Shown one piece after another: positions 49,463 through 59,530 of a stretch of DNA of 64,000 nucleotides. The DNA is from Myxococcota bacterium (lineage in GTDB: Bacteria > Myxococcota_A > Polyangia > Polyangiales > JANWZI01): the NCBI GenBank assembly GCA_025054695.1, contig JANWZI010000004.1:37311-101310 (forward strand). The letters are read 5' to 3'. Under the pieces are notes generated by a model. The model did no database searches. It saw nothing but the letters and a program-made list of their open reading frames with translations, and was not told where the DNA came from. The position numbers and the translations under genes were made by a program. The first letter of the stretch is position 1; each line of letters opens with the position of its first letter.

Positions 49463-49613
49463 GTGGATTCGCGTTCGGACTCGGATTCGGCCTCGGACCC
49501 GACGTCCCGGTCGCGGTGTGTCCGACTCTGAGTCCGAGCCCGAGCCGGGGACCGAGGCCGAGTCCGAGTCGGAGTCCGAAACGGACACCGAGCCCGAGCC
49601 TGAGCCCGAATCG
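49463..49613. repeat. Array 5 of (CTCGGN)n, with two blocks in opposite orientation (inverted pair)
   Basis: gcgttcggactcggattcggcctcggaccc (49467-49500), then gagtccgagcccgagccggggaccgaggccgagtccgag... (49530-49613). Confidence 0.88.
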
Positions 49614-49638
49614 CCATCAAGCAACGTGACCTCCACCG

Positions 49639-51315
49639 TCAGCCCGCCGTTTGCGAAACGGTGCCCCGTGGGCGGATCGCCGATCGCCACAGCGCGCGAG
49701 CCGCCGCGCCGCACACGTACAGCGCGAGCGCGAGCAGGGCGGCCGCGGTGAGCCGCAACACCGGATCGGCCACTCCGAAGAGCTGCACGAGCAGCGCCCA
49801 CAGCGTCATCGCCAGGACGAACGCGCACGGCAGCGCCACGAACCAGCTCGGCCGCCGCTCCGCGCGCAGCCAGACGAGCACGCCGAGCAGCGTGAGGGCC
49901 GCGAGGAGCTGATTGCTCGTGCCGAACAGTGTCCAGAACTTGGTGTAGGCGGGCGGCTTGCCGGGCGCCGTCTCCGTGAGCGCGAGGGCGAGCGCGGGCG
50001 GGGCGAGGGTCAGGGCCGTGGCGAGCACCGCACTCGCGCGACTGCGCCAGCCGAACAGCTCCTGCAACACGTAGCGTCCGAGGCGCGCGGCCACGTCGAT
50101 CGTGTCGAAGACGAACGTCGAGAAGGCCATCGCGCCGAACGTGCTCGCGACGAGCAGGTGCTCCGGGCCGACGATGGCCGCCACGAATCGACCGAGCCCA
50201 TCGCCGTAGATGCGGCCGGGCGACTTGCCGGTCAGCTCCCCGTCGAGCGCCGTCACCACGGTGGACAGGGCGATGACGGCGACCAGCCCCTCGAGCAGCA
50301 TGCCTCCGTAGCCGACGGGTTTGCAGTCGCTTTCGCGCGCGATTTGCTTGCTCGTGGTGCCCGAGCAAACGAGCCCGTGAAAGCCGGAGCAGGCGCCGCA
50401 CGCGATGGTGACGAACAGGAAGGGGAAGAGCGCGCCCGTGGGACCGGGCGCCTGCCAGGTGCGGAACGCGGGCTGCTCGATGGGCAAGTCGAGCAGGAAC
50501 ATCCCGACCAGACCCGCGCCGAGCGCGGCGTACAGGACGAATCCGCCGAGGTAGCCGCGGGGCTGCAGCAAGAGCCAGACGGGGAGCAGGGACGCGACGA
50601 AACAGTAAGCCAGGATACAAAACCCCCACGTCCGTGCGTCCGCGACGAGCCAGTCGGAGCAGAGCGTTCCGAGCCAGACGACGAGGCCCGTCGCGGGCAC
50701 GAACAGGGCCGTCCACAGCCACAGCGGCGCCTGGGGCCAGCGGCGACGCAGCAGGCCCATGGCGAGCGCGAGCGACAAGTACGCGACGGAGGCGAAGGCG
50801 ACGGCGCCCCCCGGATGGAACGAGGTGCCGTCTGGCAGCTCGCGCGCGGCGCCGACGAACGTGGCCGCCGTGATGTCGGTGAACGCCACGAGCACGTAGC
50901 CGAGCGCGACCCAGATGAAGCCCATCATGGCCATCCAGGCGCCTCGACCGACGTGCTCGCGCATCAGCTCCGCGATGGTCGCCGCGCGATGGCGCACGCT
51001 GGCGAGCAGGGCCGACAGGTCGTGCACGGCGCCGATGAGCACGACGCCCAGCGCGATCCACAGCAGCGCCGGACCCCATCCGTACAGTTGTGCCGCCAGA
51101 ATGGGGCCCGCGATGGGGCCCGCGGCCGCGATGGCGCTGAAGTGCTGCGAGAGCAGATAGAAGCGAGGGGTCGGCACGAAGTCGACGCCGTCGGCGCGCG
51201 CGACGGCCGGCGTCGGGCGCGTGTCGTCGAGACCTAGGCGCGATGCGACGATCCGGCCCCAGCCGAGATAGCCGACGACGAGCACCGCGACCGCGGCCAG
51301 CGCGAGCAGCGTCAC
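49639..51315 (-). CDS. cstA: Carbon starvation protein A family transporter
   Basis: ARADGVDFVPTPRFYLLSQHFSAIAAAGPIAGPILAAQLYGWGPALLWIALGVVLIGAVHDL; CGACSGFHGLVCSGTTSKQI; FGTSNQLLAALTLL. Confidence 0.93.
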   Translation of the reverse strand: MTLLALAAVAVLVVGYLGWGRIVASRLGLDDTRPTPAVARADGVDFVPTPRFYLLSQHFSAIAAAGPIAGPILAAQLYGWGPALLWIALGVVLIGAVHDLSALLASVRHRAATIAELMREHVGRGAWMAMMGFIWVALGYVLVAFTDITAATFVGAARELPDGTSFHPGGAVAFASVAYLSLALAMGLLRRRWPQAPLWLWTALFVPATGLVVWLGTLCSDWLVADARTWGFCILAYCFVASLLPVWLLLQPRGYLGGFVLYAALGAGLVGMFLLDLPIEQPAFRTWQAPGPTGALFPFLFVTIACGACSGFHGLVCSGTTSKQIARESDCKPVGYGGMLLEGLVAVIALSTVVTALDGELTGKSPGRIYGDGLGRFVAAIVGPEHLLVASTFGAMAFSTFVFDTIDVAARLGRYVLQELFGWRSRASAVLATALTLAPPALALALTETAPGKPPAYTKFWTLFGTSNQLLAALTLLGVLVWLRAERRPSWFVALPCAFVLAMTLWALLVQLFGVADPVLRLTAAALLALALYVCGAAARALWRSAIRPRGTVSQTAG

Positions 51316-51380
51316 GGCGCAACCGTAACGCGGACGGAGCCGTTACCGCGACGGGCGAAGGGGCGTGCGAAGCGGCCGTG

Positions 51381-51435
51381 GACTCGGGCACGCACTCGGA
51401 CCCGGTCCATGGCTCCGACTCGCGCTGGGGCTCCG
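51381..51435. repeat. Probable decayed (CTCGGN)n array
   Basis: gactcgggcacgcactcggacccggtccatggctccgactcgcgctggggctcc, between cstA and the SDR gene. Confidence 0.4.
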
Positions 51436-51526
51436 CCTGTCTCTTCTCGGCCCCGATCACGGCGCTCGCACACCTCCTGCGGACCTTGCGGCCCGCCGTC
51501 CGACGTGCGACGCACGAGACGAACCG

Positions 51527-52408
51527 ATGACGGACGAGCAATCGGCCTCGCGACACGCTCTGCCGCTCGAGGGCAAGACCGTGCTCGTGACGGGCGCGAA
51601 CACGGGGATCGGCCGTGAGACGGCGCGGCAGCTCGCCCGGAAAGGCGCGCGCGTCTGGCTCGCCTGCCGGAGCCTCGACAAGGCGCAGCCCGTGGTCGCG
51701 CAGATCCGCGCCGAAACGGGACGCGCGGACGCCGCGGAGGCTCTCGGCTGCAATCTGGCCAGCCTGCGATCCGTCCGGCAAGCCGTGCGGGAGCTGCTCG
51801 ATCGCGAGAGCCGGCTCGACGTCGTCGTCGCCAACGCGGGCGTCGGGGGGCAGCGCGGCGTGACGGAGGACGGCTTCGAGCTGCATTTCGGCGTCAATCA
51901 CCTCGGCCACTTCCTGCTCGTCACGTCCCTGTTGCCGCGATTGCGCGCGCATGCCCCGGCGCGCGTCGTCGTGGTGGCTTCGCATTCGCACTATCAGGCG
52001 CGCGGCATCGACTGGGAGGCGGTCCGCGGACCGACCCGCACCGCGCTGGGCATCCGCGAGTATGCGGTGAGCAAGCTCGCCAACGTGCTCTTCGTCGCCG
52101 AGCTGGCGCGCGGCCGCGCAGGAGCCGGGGTCCACGCGTACGCGGTGCATCCCGGCGTCGTCGCCAGCGACATCTGGCGGCGCGTGCCCTGGCCCATCCG
52201 GCCGTTGATGCGCGCGTTCATGCTCTCCAACGAACGCGGAGCGTTCTCGTCGGTCCATTGCGCCAGCGCCGCCGAGGTCGCGAGCGACAATGGCCTGTAC
52301 TACGACCAGAATGGCCGGCCCCGCCGGCCCTCGCGCGCCGCACGCGACGAGGCGCTCGCACGCGAGCTGTGGGAACGCAGCGAGCGCTGGGTCGCCGAGG
52401 CGGGTTGA
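51527..52408 (+). CDS. Short-chain dehydrogenase/reductase
   Basis: KTVLVTGANTGIGRETARQLARKGA; VVANAGVGG; HFGVNHLGHFLL; YAVSKLANVLF. Confidence 0.92.
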   Translation: MTDEQSASRHALPLEGKTVLVTGANTGIGRETARQLARKGARVWLACRSLDKAQPVVAQIRAETGRADAAEALGCNLASLRSVRQAVRELLDRESRLDVVVANAGVGGQRGVTEDGFELHFGVNHLGHFLLVTSLLPRLRAHAPARVVVVASHSHYQARGIDWEAVRGPTRTALGIREYAVSKLANVLFVAELARGRAGAGVHAYAVHPGVVASDIWRRVPWPIRPLMRAFMLSNERGAFSSVHCASAAEVASDNGLYYDQNGRPRRPSRAARDEALARELWERSERWVAEAG

Positions 52409-52449
52409 CGGCGCGGGACCGGCTACTCGGGCGCGACGAAGCCATCGCG

Positions 52450-52595
52450 AGCGAGCTCGTGATCGAGGCCGAGCTCGAGTCGATACCCGAGCCCCACTCC
52501 CAGGCCGAGGCCGATTCCGAGACCGAATCCGAGACCGAGTCCGATCCCGAGCCCGAACTCGAGTCCGAGACTGACTCCGAGACCGCGGCCGAGTC
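52450..52595. repeat. Array 6 of (CTCGGN)n, + strand orientation NCCGAG
   Basis: gaggccgattccgagaccgaatccgagaccgagtccgatcccgagcccgaactcgagtccgag..., between convergent genes. Confidence 0.9.
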
Positions 52596-52615
52596 GTTCG
52601 GCCCGAAGGTCGCAC

Positions 52616-53356
52616 TCAGAACCGCAGGTCGAGCGAGGTGCCAGCAGGTCCGAGCGTGATGCGCGCGCGGCTCGTGGGCTCGTCCTCCGCAGGCGCTCCG
52701 ACCAGCAACACGACCCCGACCGCCGCAGCGGCCAAACCGGCGCCCATCAGCGACAGGCCCACGCCCGTGAGCAGCGGCGCGCGTTCGTACGCGCCTTCGA
52801 GCTCGCTCCACGGCGTTCCGACGGTCGCCTGCTCGACGTGCGCGACGTCGGCGCGACCGAGGGCGAACGTCACGCCGCCCCCGATGGCGAGCGCTCCGCC
52901 CCCGATGGCGACGATCCACGGAAACGGCCCGCGACTGCGGGAGGCTGATGCGCGCCCGCCCGGGCCGTCGCGCGACTCGTCCGTGTCGGATCGCGCCGTC
53001 GCGTCGCGGCCACGCGCGCGAAGCGCGCGCAGGTGACCCTCGACCTCGGCGCGATTGGCGGCATCGGGCATCTCGCGCAGGTACCGCTCGAACGCCTCGA
53101 TGGCCTGCTCGCGCAGGTCGGCGCGCGCGCAAGCGAGGCCGATGTTGAACAGCAGCGCCGGATGCCCCGACAGCTCGTGGGCCGCACGAAAGTACTCCGC
53201 CGCCTCCGCGTAGTCGCCTCGGTCGAACGCGGCGCGGCCCGACAGGAACAGACGCCGTGCCTGGTCCTGCTCGGGAGCCTGCGCGCGCACGGGTGGGACC
53301 GCGACGAGCAGCGCGAAACCGAGCGCGAGCCGACTCGACCACGTCGCGTTACGCAT
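52616..53356 (-). CDS. TPR-like repeat protein with signal peptide and C-terminal TM segments
   Basis: ARRLFLSGRAAFDRGDYAEAAEYFRAAHELSGHPALLFNIGLACARADLREQAIEAFERYL. Confidence 0.8.
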   Translation of the reverse strand: MRNATWSSRLALGFALLVAVPPVRAQAPEQDQARRLFLSGRAAFDRGDYAEAAEYFRAAHELSGHPALLFNIGLACARADLREQAIEAFERYLREMPDAANRAEVEGHLRALRARGRDATARSDTDESRDGPGGRASASRSRGPFPWIVAIGGGALAIGGGVTFALGRADVAHVEQATVGTPWSELEGAYERAPLLTGVGLSLMGAGLAAAAVGVVLLVGAPAEDEPTSRARITLGPAGTSLDLRF

Positions 53357-53476
53357 CGACCGCAGCGTGCTATGCACGGGCGCGAGGGCGCAAGGGTCGG
53401 CGAGAGGACGCGGTCGCTTTTTCGACGGCCCTCGGTGAGGCCCCGTACCATTCGTTCGGAACGACGGAGGTTCGCG

Positions 53477-53893
53477 ATGGGCTGGGACATCGAGCCTGCG
53501 CGGCAACGCAGGAGCATGCGACGGGCGGTCACGACCGACTGCCAGGTCGTCGCCGACACCGGATTCCGGCTGCTCGGCCGGTGGACGCTGGACGTGTCCA
53601 CCGAGGGCATCCGCGTGGCCAGCCTCGGGCACACCGCGCGCGGAGAGGTGGTCTACGTGAGCCTGCGGCTGCCGCGAACCAGTTTATGGATCGACGCGAT
53701 CGGCGAGGTGGTGCGCGTGGCCCGCGGCCGGCGGACGGGCGAGCCCGGCCCCGCGCTCGGCATCCGCTTCACGTCGATCGAGCCGGTCGACCGCGCGTTG
53801 CTGGCCGCGAGCCTGCGTGGGCTACCCCCGCCGCTGCCCGCTCGCCGCGTGCGCGTCGATTACGCCGCGGCCGTGCTCGCCGCGGCGGCCTGA
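53477..53893 (+). CDS. PilZ domain protein
   Basis: RRSMRRAVTTDCQVVADTGFRLLGRWTLDVSTEGIRVAS...GEVVRVARGRR...GIRFTSIE. Confidence 0.7.
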   Translation: MGWDIEPARQRRSMRRAVTTDCQVVADTGFRLLGRWTLDVSTEGIRVASLGHTARGEVVYVSLRLPRTSLWIDAIGEVVRVARGRRTGEPGPALGIRFTSIEPVDRALLAASLRGLPPPLPARRVRVDYAAAVLAAAA

Positions 53894-53901
53894 GGGCGGG
53901 C

Positions 53902-54744
53902 TCAGTCCTCGGCCCGGCGGGCCGAAACGAGCCCGGCATGCATGCGCAACGAGAGGGGCCCGCCGCCGTGATAGACGTCGAGCGTGCGCTCGACGTCCCC
54001 GAACAGCCGCTCGCCCTCCGGTCCGGCTCCACAGGCCTGCTCACAATCACGCACGCCGAGCCAGCGAGCGAGCGGATCGGAGACGAGCGCGCGCGCATGG
54101 CGGAACGGCAACACGATGTCGTCGATCTCGAGCGAGACGTCCTCGAATCCCGCCGCGCGTACGGCGCCGGTCAACCCGGCCGCACCGGGGTACCTCGCGG
54201 CCAGCGCGTCGGCCCGCGCCGCGAGCTCCGGTCGATCGAACCGAAGCGCGACCTCGCGGAGCGCATCGAGCGGCTCTTCGAAGCTCCCCGCGAGCGCGCA
54301 GACGAGCAGCAAGCGGCCGCCGGAAACGAGCACGCGGTGGGCCTCGGAGAGCAGCCGTGTCGTGGCGGACGTCGGCGCCGGCGGCCAGTGCACGGCCACC
54401 AGATCGAACACCGCGTCGTCGAATCCGAGCGCGTCGGGCTGCTCGACCTTGAAGAAGATCCGGCGGCCTTCGTGCACCAGAGCGCGACGCCGCGCCAGCT
54501 CGAGAAACGCCGCGTCCGCATCCACCGCGACGAGGCGACTGGCCGGATCGAGGCGTTCGAGAAGCGCCTGGCAGACGGCACCCGTCCGGCAGCACGGATC
54601 GAGCGCGCGCAGCCGGCTGCCCTCCGCGACGCGCGAGGCGAGCCACGTGGCCAAGCGCTTGCCCACTCGGGGCACGAACACGCCGTCGTACAGGGCCGCC
54701 TCGTTCTCCGGATCGCGGACGGGCGGCCGCGAGGGCCGCGTCAT
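53902..54744 (-). CDS. Class I SAM-dependent methyltransferase-like protein
   Basis: LRALDPCCRTGAVCQALLERLDPASRLVAVDADAAFLELAR...FDLVAVHWPP...GGRLLLVCAL. Confidence 0.75.
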   Translation of the reverse strand: MTRPSRPPVRDPENEAALYDGVFVPRVGKRLATWLASRVAEGSRLRALDPCCRTGAVCQALLERLDPASRLVAVDADAAFLELARRRALVHEGRRIFFKVEQPDALGFDDAVFDLVAVHWPPAPTSATTRLLSEAHRVLVSGGRLLLVCALAGSFEEPLDALREVALRFDRPELAARADALAARYPGAAGLTGAVRAAGFEDVSLEIDDIVLPFRHARALVSDPLARWLGVRDCEQACGAGPEGERLFGDVERTLDVYHGGGPLSLRMHAGLVSARRAED

Positions 54745-55415
54745 CGCGTCGGGTTGTGCCGGCCGACGCCGGCCCGTGGGCGCAACGCGTCGATGACCTC
54801 CGCGGCGAGCTCACCGACCGTGGCCGGCGTCCCGTCATGGGCATCGGCGTCTATGCCCTCGAGCAGCCGCACCGTGCGCGCGTCCCCGCGCAAGCGCTCG
54901 ACGGCGTCGAGCAGCCCCGGGTCGCCCAGCTCGCCGCATGCCTCGAGCGCCGAAGCGACGACCTCGCCGTCGGGATGCGCGAGGAAGCGTCGCAGCAGGC
55001 GGGTTGCTCCGTCGGGCGCGATCTCGGCGATCAGATAGGGCAGCTCCTCGAGTGCTGGACCGGGTCGATCGGCCTCGAGCCGACGCTCGATGGCGCGGGC
55101 GACCTCGGCCCAGCGTTCGCTCGCCACGTCGAGCAACGCGTCGGCGGCGGCGCCGCGTACCGACGGGTCCTCGTCGTCGAGAATCTCGACGAGCGCGTCG
55201 GCCATTTCGGGGCCCGGAACCTGCGCGCACAGGTCCGCGAGCCGTTCGAGACGCATCGCGGCCTCGCGGCGGTCGTCGAGCGCTCGCGCCTCGCGCACCG
55301 CGTCCGTGAGCAGCGCGACCAGACGGGCCTCGGGCGTCGAAAGCAGACGCGCCTCGAGGGCGCGCAACTCGCGGTCCGCACGGAACAGCGCTTCGAGCGC
55401 CTCGCGCTCGGACAT
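54741..55415 (-). CDS. HEAT-repeat-like protein
   Basis: ADALVEILDDEDPSVRGAAADALLDVASERWAEVARAIERRLE; LLRRFLAHPDGEVVASALEACGELGDPGLLDAVERL. Confidence 0.7.
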   Translation of the reverse strand: MSEREALEALFRADRELRALEARLLSTPEARLVALLTDAVREARALDDRREAAMRLERLADLCAQVPGPEMADALVEILDDEDPSVRGAAADALLDVASERWAEVARAIERRLEADRPGPALEELPYLIAEIAPDGATRLLRRFLAHPDGEVVASALEACGELGDPGLLDAVERLRGDARTVRLLEGIDADAHDGTPATVGELAAEVIDALRPRAGVGRHNPTR

Positions 55416-55448
55416 GGCGAGGGAGAATCGTGGCCACGCTGCATGTCG

Positions 55449-57827
55449 TCAAGACCGTGCGAAGCCGCCTTCCTCCGTGGGCGCGTGACCGTCGAGTCGA
55501 CGCTTGCGGCGGCGCGTCGCGACACGGCGCCGCATCATCGCTCCGACTGCGGCAAGCAAGAGCACGCCGATCGACCGCGCGGATCCATCGGGTGTGGCGG
55601 CCGCCCTCGCGAGGGCGCAGCCTCCGCCACGCACCTCGAGCGGACGCCGCGCATCCGCATGGCCGCCGTCGCCTGCGGCATCGGCGGTGGCCGCGTCGAG
55701 CCCCGCATCGGTGACCGCCGCGTCCTCGACGCCCGCGTCGCGTACCGGTTCGTGGCAACCCCCGGATCCGTCGCACACGGCATCGCCCGGACATTCCGCT
55801 TCGGGATCGGTGCCGTCCGCGTGCGGTGTGCATCGGCCCGCCGCGCCGTCCGCGGCGCAGCGCTCGCAGCGGCCCTCACAGGCGCGGTCGCAGCAGACGC
55901 CATCGACGCAGAATCCGCTCTGGCACATCCCGGCGCGTTCGCAGGCCGCCCCTTCGGGCAGGTCGGCCACGCATCGACCCTCGGGGTCGCAGTAGCTCGC
56001 TGCGACGCAGTGCGTGTCGTCGGTGCAGCCCGACGCACAGCTACGTGGGTCGGCGCACGCCGAACCGTCAGGACAAGGCACAGGTCTACCCGGCACGCAC
56101 GAGCCGCTTCCGTCGCACGTTGGCGCCGGTGTCAGCATGCCCATGCTGCAGCTCGGATCGCCGCAGAGCACACCGGCGGGGCGCGGCGCGTACGCCGTCG
56201 CGCTCGTGCCCGGCAGGCACGCCATGCACGGGTTGGCCGGGTCGGAGCTGCCCTCCGTCACGCACAAGCCGCCGATGATGCAGTGACCCGCCATCACCGT
56301 CGCCGCACAGCGGTCGCCCGCCTCGTCACAACCGTCGGCGGTGCACGACAGGCCGTCGCTGCAGTCGCGCGAAGTGCCGGTGCAGTTGCCGGATCCGTCG
56401 CAGGCGTCCATGACCGTGCAGAACTGCCCGTCGTCGCACGCGCTGCCCGCGGGGCGCGGGACGTACCCGGAGGTCGACCGCGCCGGGTCGCAAATCCGGC
56501 ACGCATTCGAGGGGTCGCCGCTCCCGGCGGCGACGCACGATCCGCCGATCAGACAGAATCCGCCCAGCAACGTCGAGGCGCAGCGGTCGGCGCCCTCGTC
56601 GCACATGTCCGCCGTGCACGCGATGCCGTCGGCGCAGTCCCGCGGCCGGCCCGAACAGCTCCCGCTCCCATCGCATGCGTCGGCCACGGTGCAGAAAAGC
56701 CCGTCGTCGCACGCGCGGCCCGTCGCGGGCCGGAACGTACACGCCCCGGCGCTGCAATCGTCGTCGGTGCACAAATTGCCGTCGTTGCAATTGCGGCAGG
56801 CCGCGCCCGCCGAGCCGCACGCCGAGGGGGTGGTGCCGGAAACGCAAGCCGTTCCCGTCCAGCATCCCGTGCAACACGATCCCGATCGGCACGTCCCGGG
56901 GACGCCTCCGACGCTGCAGGCGGCTCCTTCGACGCACGAGGCGGCGTCGCAGCGGCTTTCGACTTCGGCCACGCTGGATCCCCAGACGTAGCGGAACCGG
57001 AACGTGGTGCTCGCGCCGACGGCGAGGCTCGGCTCGCGGAAGATGATGGCGAAGCCGAGATCGCCGTCGGTGTCTCCGGGGTCGGACGGCGCCGACCAGT
57101 CGGCCGAGGGCGCCGTCCCGGTCGTGCAGCAGCCGGGATAGAAGTGGACGCGCGCCCGGCCGTCGTTCGCGCACATGCCCAGCACGGCGGAGATCGGTGC
57201 GGTGATCCCGGCCGTCGCAAGGGCCCAGGAGCCCACCGGCGGCTGGCGCCGGACGTCGTTGCGGGTCGTCGGTCCGGGCCCACCGGGACATCCGGAGCCG
57301 TGGTCGGGGTCGCCCGCCATACGGAAGTAGACCTCGGTAAGCGAGACCGAACCGCTGTTCGTCAGCACCGCCTCGACTTCGACGTGATGCTGATCGGCCG
57401 GGACCGTGTAGCGGAGCGCGACCGTGAGGGCCGTCGAGCCGTTGACGTACCGGCCGCTCCACGTCACGTCGCGTCCCGAGATGCTCGGCCCCGACACGCG
57501 TGGAATGGCGGCCAACGGCGCTGCGCCTTCGACGCCGTTCGTGGCCTGGAACGTACCGCCGCTGCTGGTCAGTTGAATCGTGAAGCTGTGGTACGCAAAC
57601 CCGGGGTGGAACGTGTCGCACGTCGTCGTGCCGCCCGGCGTCGAGCGCCAGCGCATGCTCCGCGCGGCGCCGTAGTTCATCATGTGCCCCTCGACGCCGA
57701 CGGCCACGTAGTCGACGTACGTGCCCGTCAGTTCGACCTGAGCCGACACGTGCGGGGTCGAGACGACGGCGAGCACGAAGGGAAACGACCATCGACCCGG
57801 TCGCGCGCGGCGATCCGACCGCTTCAT
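55449..57827 (-). CDS. Secreted Cys-rich repeat protein with MYXO-CTERM-like C-terminus
   Basis: Repeated CDDGxFCTVxDACDGSGxCxGxxRDCxDGxxCTADxCDE modules; C-terminal RGGGCALAR...IGVLLLAAVGAMMRRRVATRRRKRR. Confidence 0.8.
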   Translation of the reverse strand: MKRSDRRARPGRWSFPFVLAVVSTPHVSAQVELTGTYVDYVAVGVEGHMMNYGAARSMRWRSTPGGTTTCDTFHPGFAYHSFTIQLTSSGGTFQATNGVEGAAPLAAIPRVSGPSISGRDVTWSGRYVNGSTALTVALRYTVPADQHHVEVEAVLTNSGSVSLTEVYFRMAGDPDHGSGCPGGPGPTTRNDVRRQPPVGSWALATAGITAPISAVLGMCANDGRARVHFYPGCCTTGTAPSADWSAPSDPGDTDGDLGFAIIFREPSLAVGASTTFRFRYVWGSSVAEVESRCDAASCVEGAACSVGGVPGTCRSGSCCTGCWTGTACVSGTTPSACGSAGAACRNCNDGNLCTDDDCSAGACTFRPATGRACDDGLFCTVADACDGSGSCSGRPRDCADGIACTADMCDEGADRCASTLLGGFCLIGGSCVAAGSGDPSNACRICDPARSTSGYVPRPAGSACDDGQFCTVMDACDGSGNCTGTSRDCSDGLSCTADGCDEAGDRCAATVMAGHCIIGGLCVTEGSSDPANPCMACLPGTSATAYAPRPAGVLCGDPSCSMGMLTPAPTCDGSGSCVPGRPVPCPDGSACADPRSCASGCTDDTHCVAASYCDPEGRCVADLPEGAACERAGMCQSGFCVDGVCCDRACEGRCERCAADGAAGRCTPHADGTDPEAECPGDAVCDGSGGCHEPVRDAGVEDAAVTDAGLDAATADAAGDGGHADARRPLEVRGGGCALARAAATPDGSARSIGVLLLAAVGAMMRRRVATRRRKRRLDGHAPTEEGGFARS

Positions 57828-59482
57828 CGTCCACCTCCTCCCGACGCCGGCGTGCGCTCGACGATGCGAAACTCCACGCGACGATTGCGCCGCCGATTTT
57901 CCTCGGAATCGTTGGCCACGAGCGGCCGCGTCAATCCGAATCCCTCATGGCGGAGCCGGCGTCGATCGACGCCCCGTTCGACAAGCCACTCGTACACCGC
58001 TCGGGCGCGCTGTCGCGACAGTCGGAGATTGAACGCTTCGGTGCCCTCGTCGCTCGTATGGCCCTCAATGCTCAGCACGCGGATGTCGGGGTGATCCCGG
58101 AGGATGGCCAGAATCTGCTCGAGCGTCGGCGCGCTCTCGGGAAGCAGCTCCGCGCGACCGACCGCGAACGGGATGGGCGCCGGAAGCCGCAACTCGCTCT
58201 GCTCGATGCGTACCGCGTCGGGGCATCCGTCGTCGTCTTCGTAACGGTTGACCGTCTCAGCTTCGTTCGGACACGCATCGATGCCGTCGGCGAACCCATC
58301 GCCGTCGTTGTCCCGATCGGGGCACCCGTCCGCGTCGTCGACGCCGTCGCGATCCTCCGGTCGCGAGACGCAACGGTCCGCGCCGTCCGCGATTCCGTCG
58401 CCGTCGTTGTCGGGATCGGGGCACCCGTCCTCGTCGTCGTGGCCGTCGGCGTCCTCGGGCTCGGACGGGCACCGATCCGAAGGGTCCACGAGACCGTCGC
58501 GGTCCGTGTCGGCGCTCGGGCGCGGCACGTCCGGCATGGGCTCGGGCGGCGCCGGACGCGGACGCACGTAGCCGACCGAAGCGAGCGCGCGGAACGCGGG
58601 CGTACCGACGCCCTGCGACAGTCCCGGGCCACCGCCGCCACTCACGGTGAGCCCCGAACCACTCGTCCATCGCACGGCCGCGAGCGCTTCGAGCCGCGTG
58701 GAGACGCGACCGAAGAGCCCCTCGCCCACGAGGGCCGTCTCGCCGAGAACCTCGGCAACCACCTCGAGACCCGCTCCGACCGGCAATCGCGTGCCGGCAC
58801 CCATCAGCAGCTCGGGTCCGACGCGCGCGTTGGCGAGCTGCCGCGAGGGGCGATACGTGACGCCGACGCGCGCGAGCAACGCCCAACCATCCGGCATCAC
58901 GAACGCGGGAATCACGGCCGCCGTGGCGCCCAGCCCACCGTCGCCGGACAGCTCGTCGCGCGAGCCGAATGGAAGCCGGAAGGCGGTGGTCGCCGCGAGC
59001 TGAAGGCCCTGCTCGTCGCGTCCGAGAAGCCGGGCCTTGCCCCCGATCCATCCGTCTTGCAGGGCAAACGAGGCGGGCGAAGGCCACTCGGCTCCCGCGT
59101 CGCCGGATTGATGGAGAGCGAGCGGGAGCGCGACGTGCGCCTCGAAACGGTCGAGCAGACCGATGGCGAACAGCACGTGCGCCAGGAGCTGATGGTCGAC
59201 GATGCGTGCGCGCTCCGGCCCCCCACCGCGCTCTCCGACGACGAGCGGGGCCCGCGCGTAGTCGAGCGCGAGCCGGAGCGACCAGCGCTCGGGACCGAGC
59301 GTCCGCGCCGTCGGGAGCTCGATGCCGTCCTCCGCCGAGGGGGCGGGCCTGTGGCGCGCGACGCCGAACTGCGCCCCCGCTCGCGACGACGCGAGCGGCG
59401 CCGCGGCCACGAGCCCCACGACCAGCGCCCAGAGAGGCGACCACGGGGCCGGAACGCGCACCGCGCGCATCGACTCCAGCAT
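57824..59482 (-). CDS. OmpA-family protein with thrombospondin type-3 repeats
   Basis: DTDRDGLVDPSDRCPSEPEDADGHDDEDGCPDPDNDGDGIADGADRC repeats; IRVLSIEGHTSDEGTEAFNLRLSRQRARAVYEWLVERGVDRRRL OmpA motif. Confidence 0.93.
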   Translation of the reverse strand: MLESMRAVRVPAPWSPLWALVVGLVAAAPLASSRAGAQFGVARHRPAPSAEDGIELPTARTLGPERWSLRLALDYARAPLVVGERGGGPERARIVDHQLLAHVLFAIGLLDRFEAHVALPLALHQSGDAGAEWPSPASFALQDGWIGGKARLLGRDEQGLQLAATTAFRLPFGSRDELSGDGGLGATAAVIPAFVMPDGWALLARVGVTYRPSRQLANARVGPELLMGAGTRLPVGAGLEVVAEVLGETALVGEGLFGRVSTRLEALAAVRWTSGSGLTVSGGGGPGLSQGVGTPAFRALASVGYVRPRPAPPEPMPDVPRPSADTDRDGLVDPSDRCPSEPEDADGHDDEDGCPDPDNDGDGIADGADRCVSRPEDRDGVDDADGCPDRDNDGDGFADGIDACPNEAETVNRYEDDDGCPDAVRIEQSELRLPAPIPFAVGRAELLPESAPTLEQILAILRDHPDIRVLSIEGHTSDEGTEAFNLRLSRQRARAVYEWLVERGVDRRRLRHEGFGLTRPLVANDSEENRRRNRRVEFRIVERTPASGGGGR

Positions 59483-59530
59483 GCCTCCACCGCCGCCCCT
59501 CGTGTCAATGCGCGAGGAGCGCGGGCGCGA

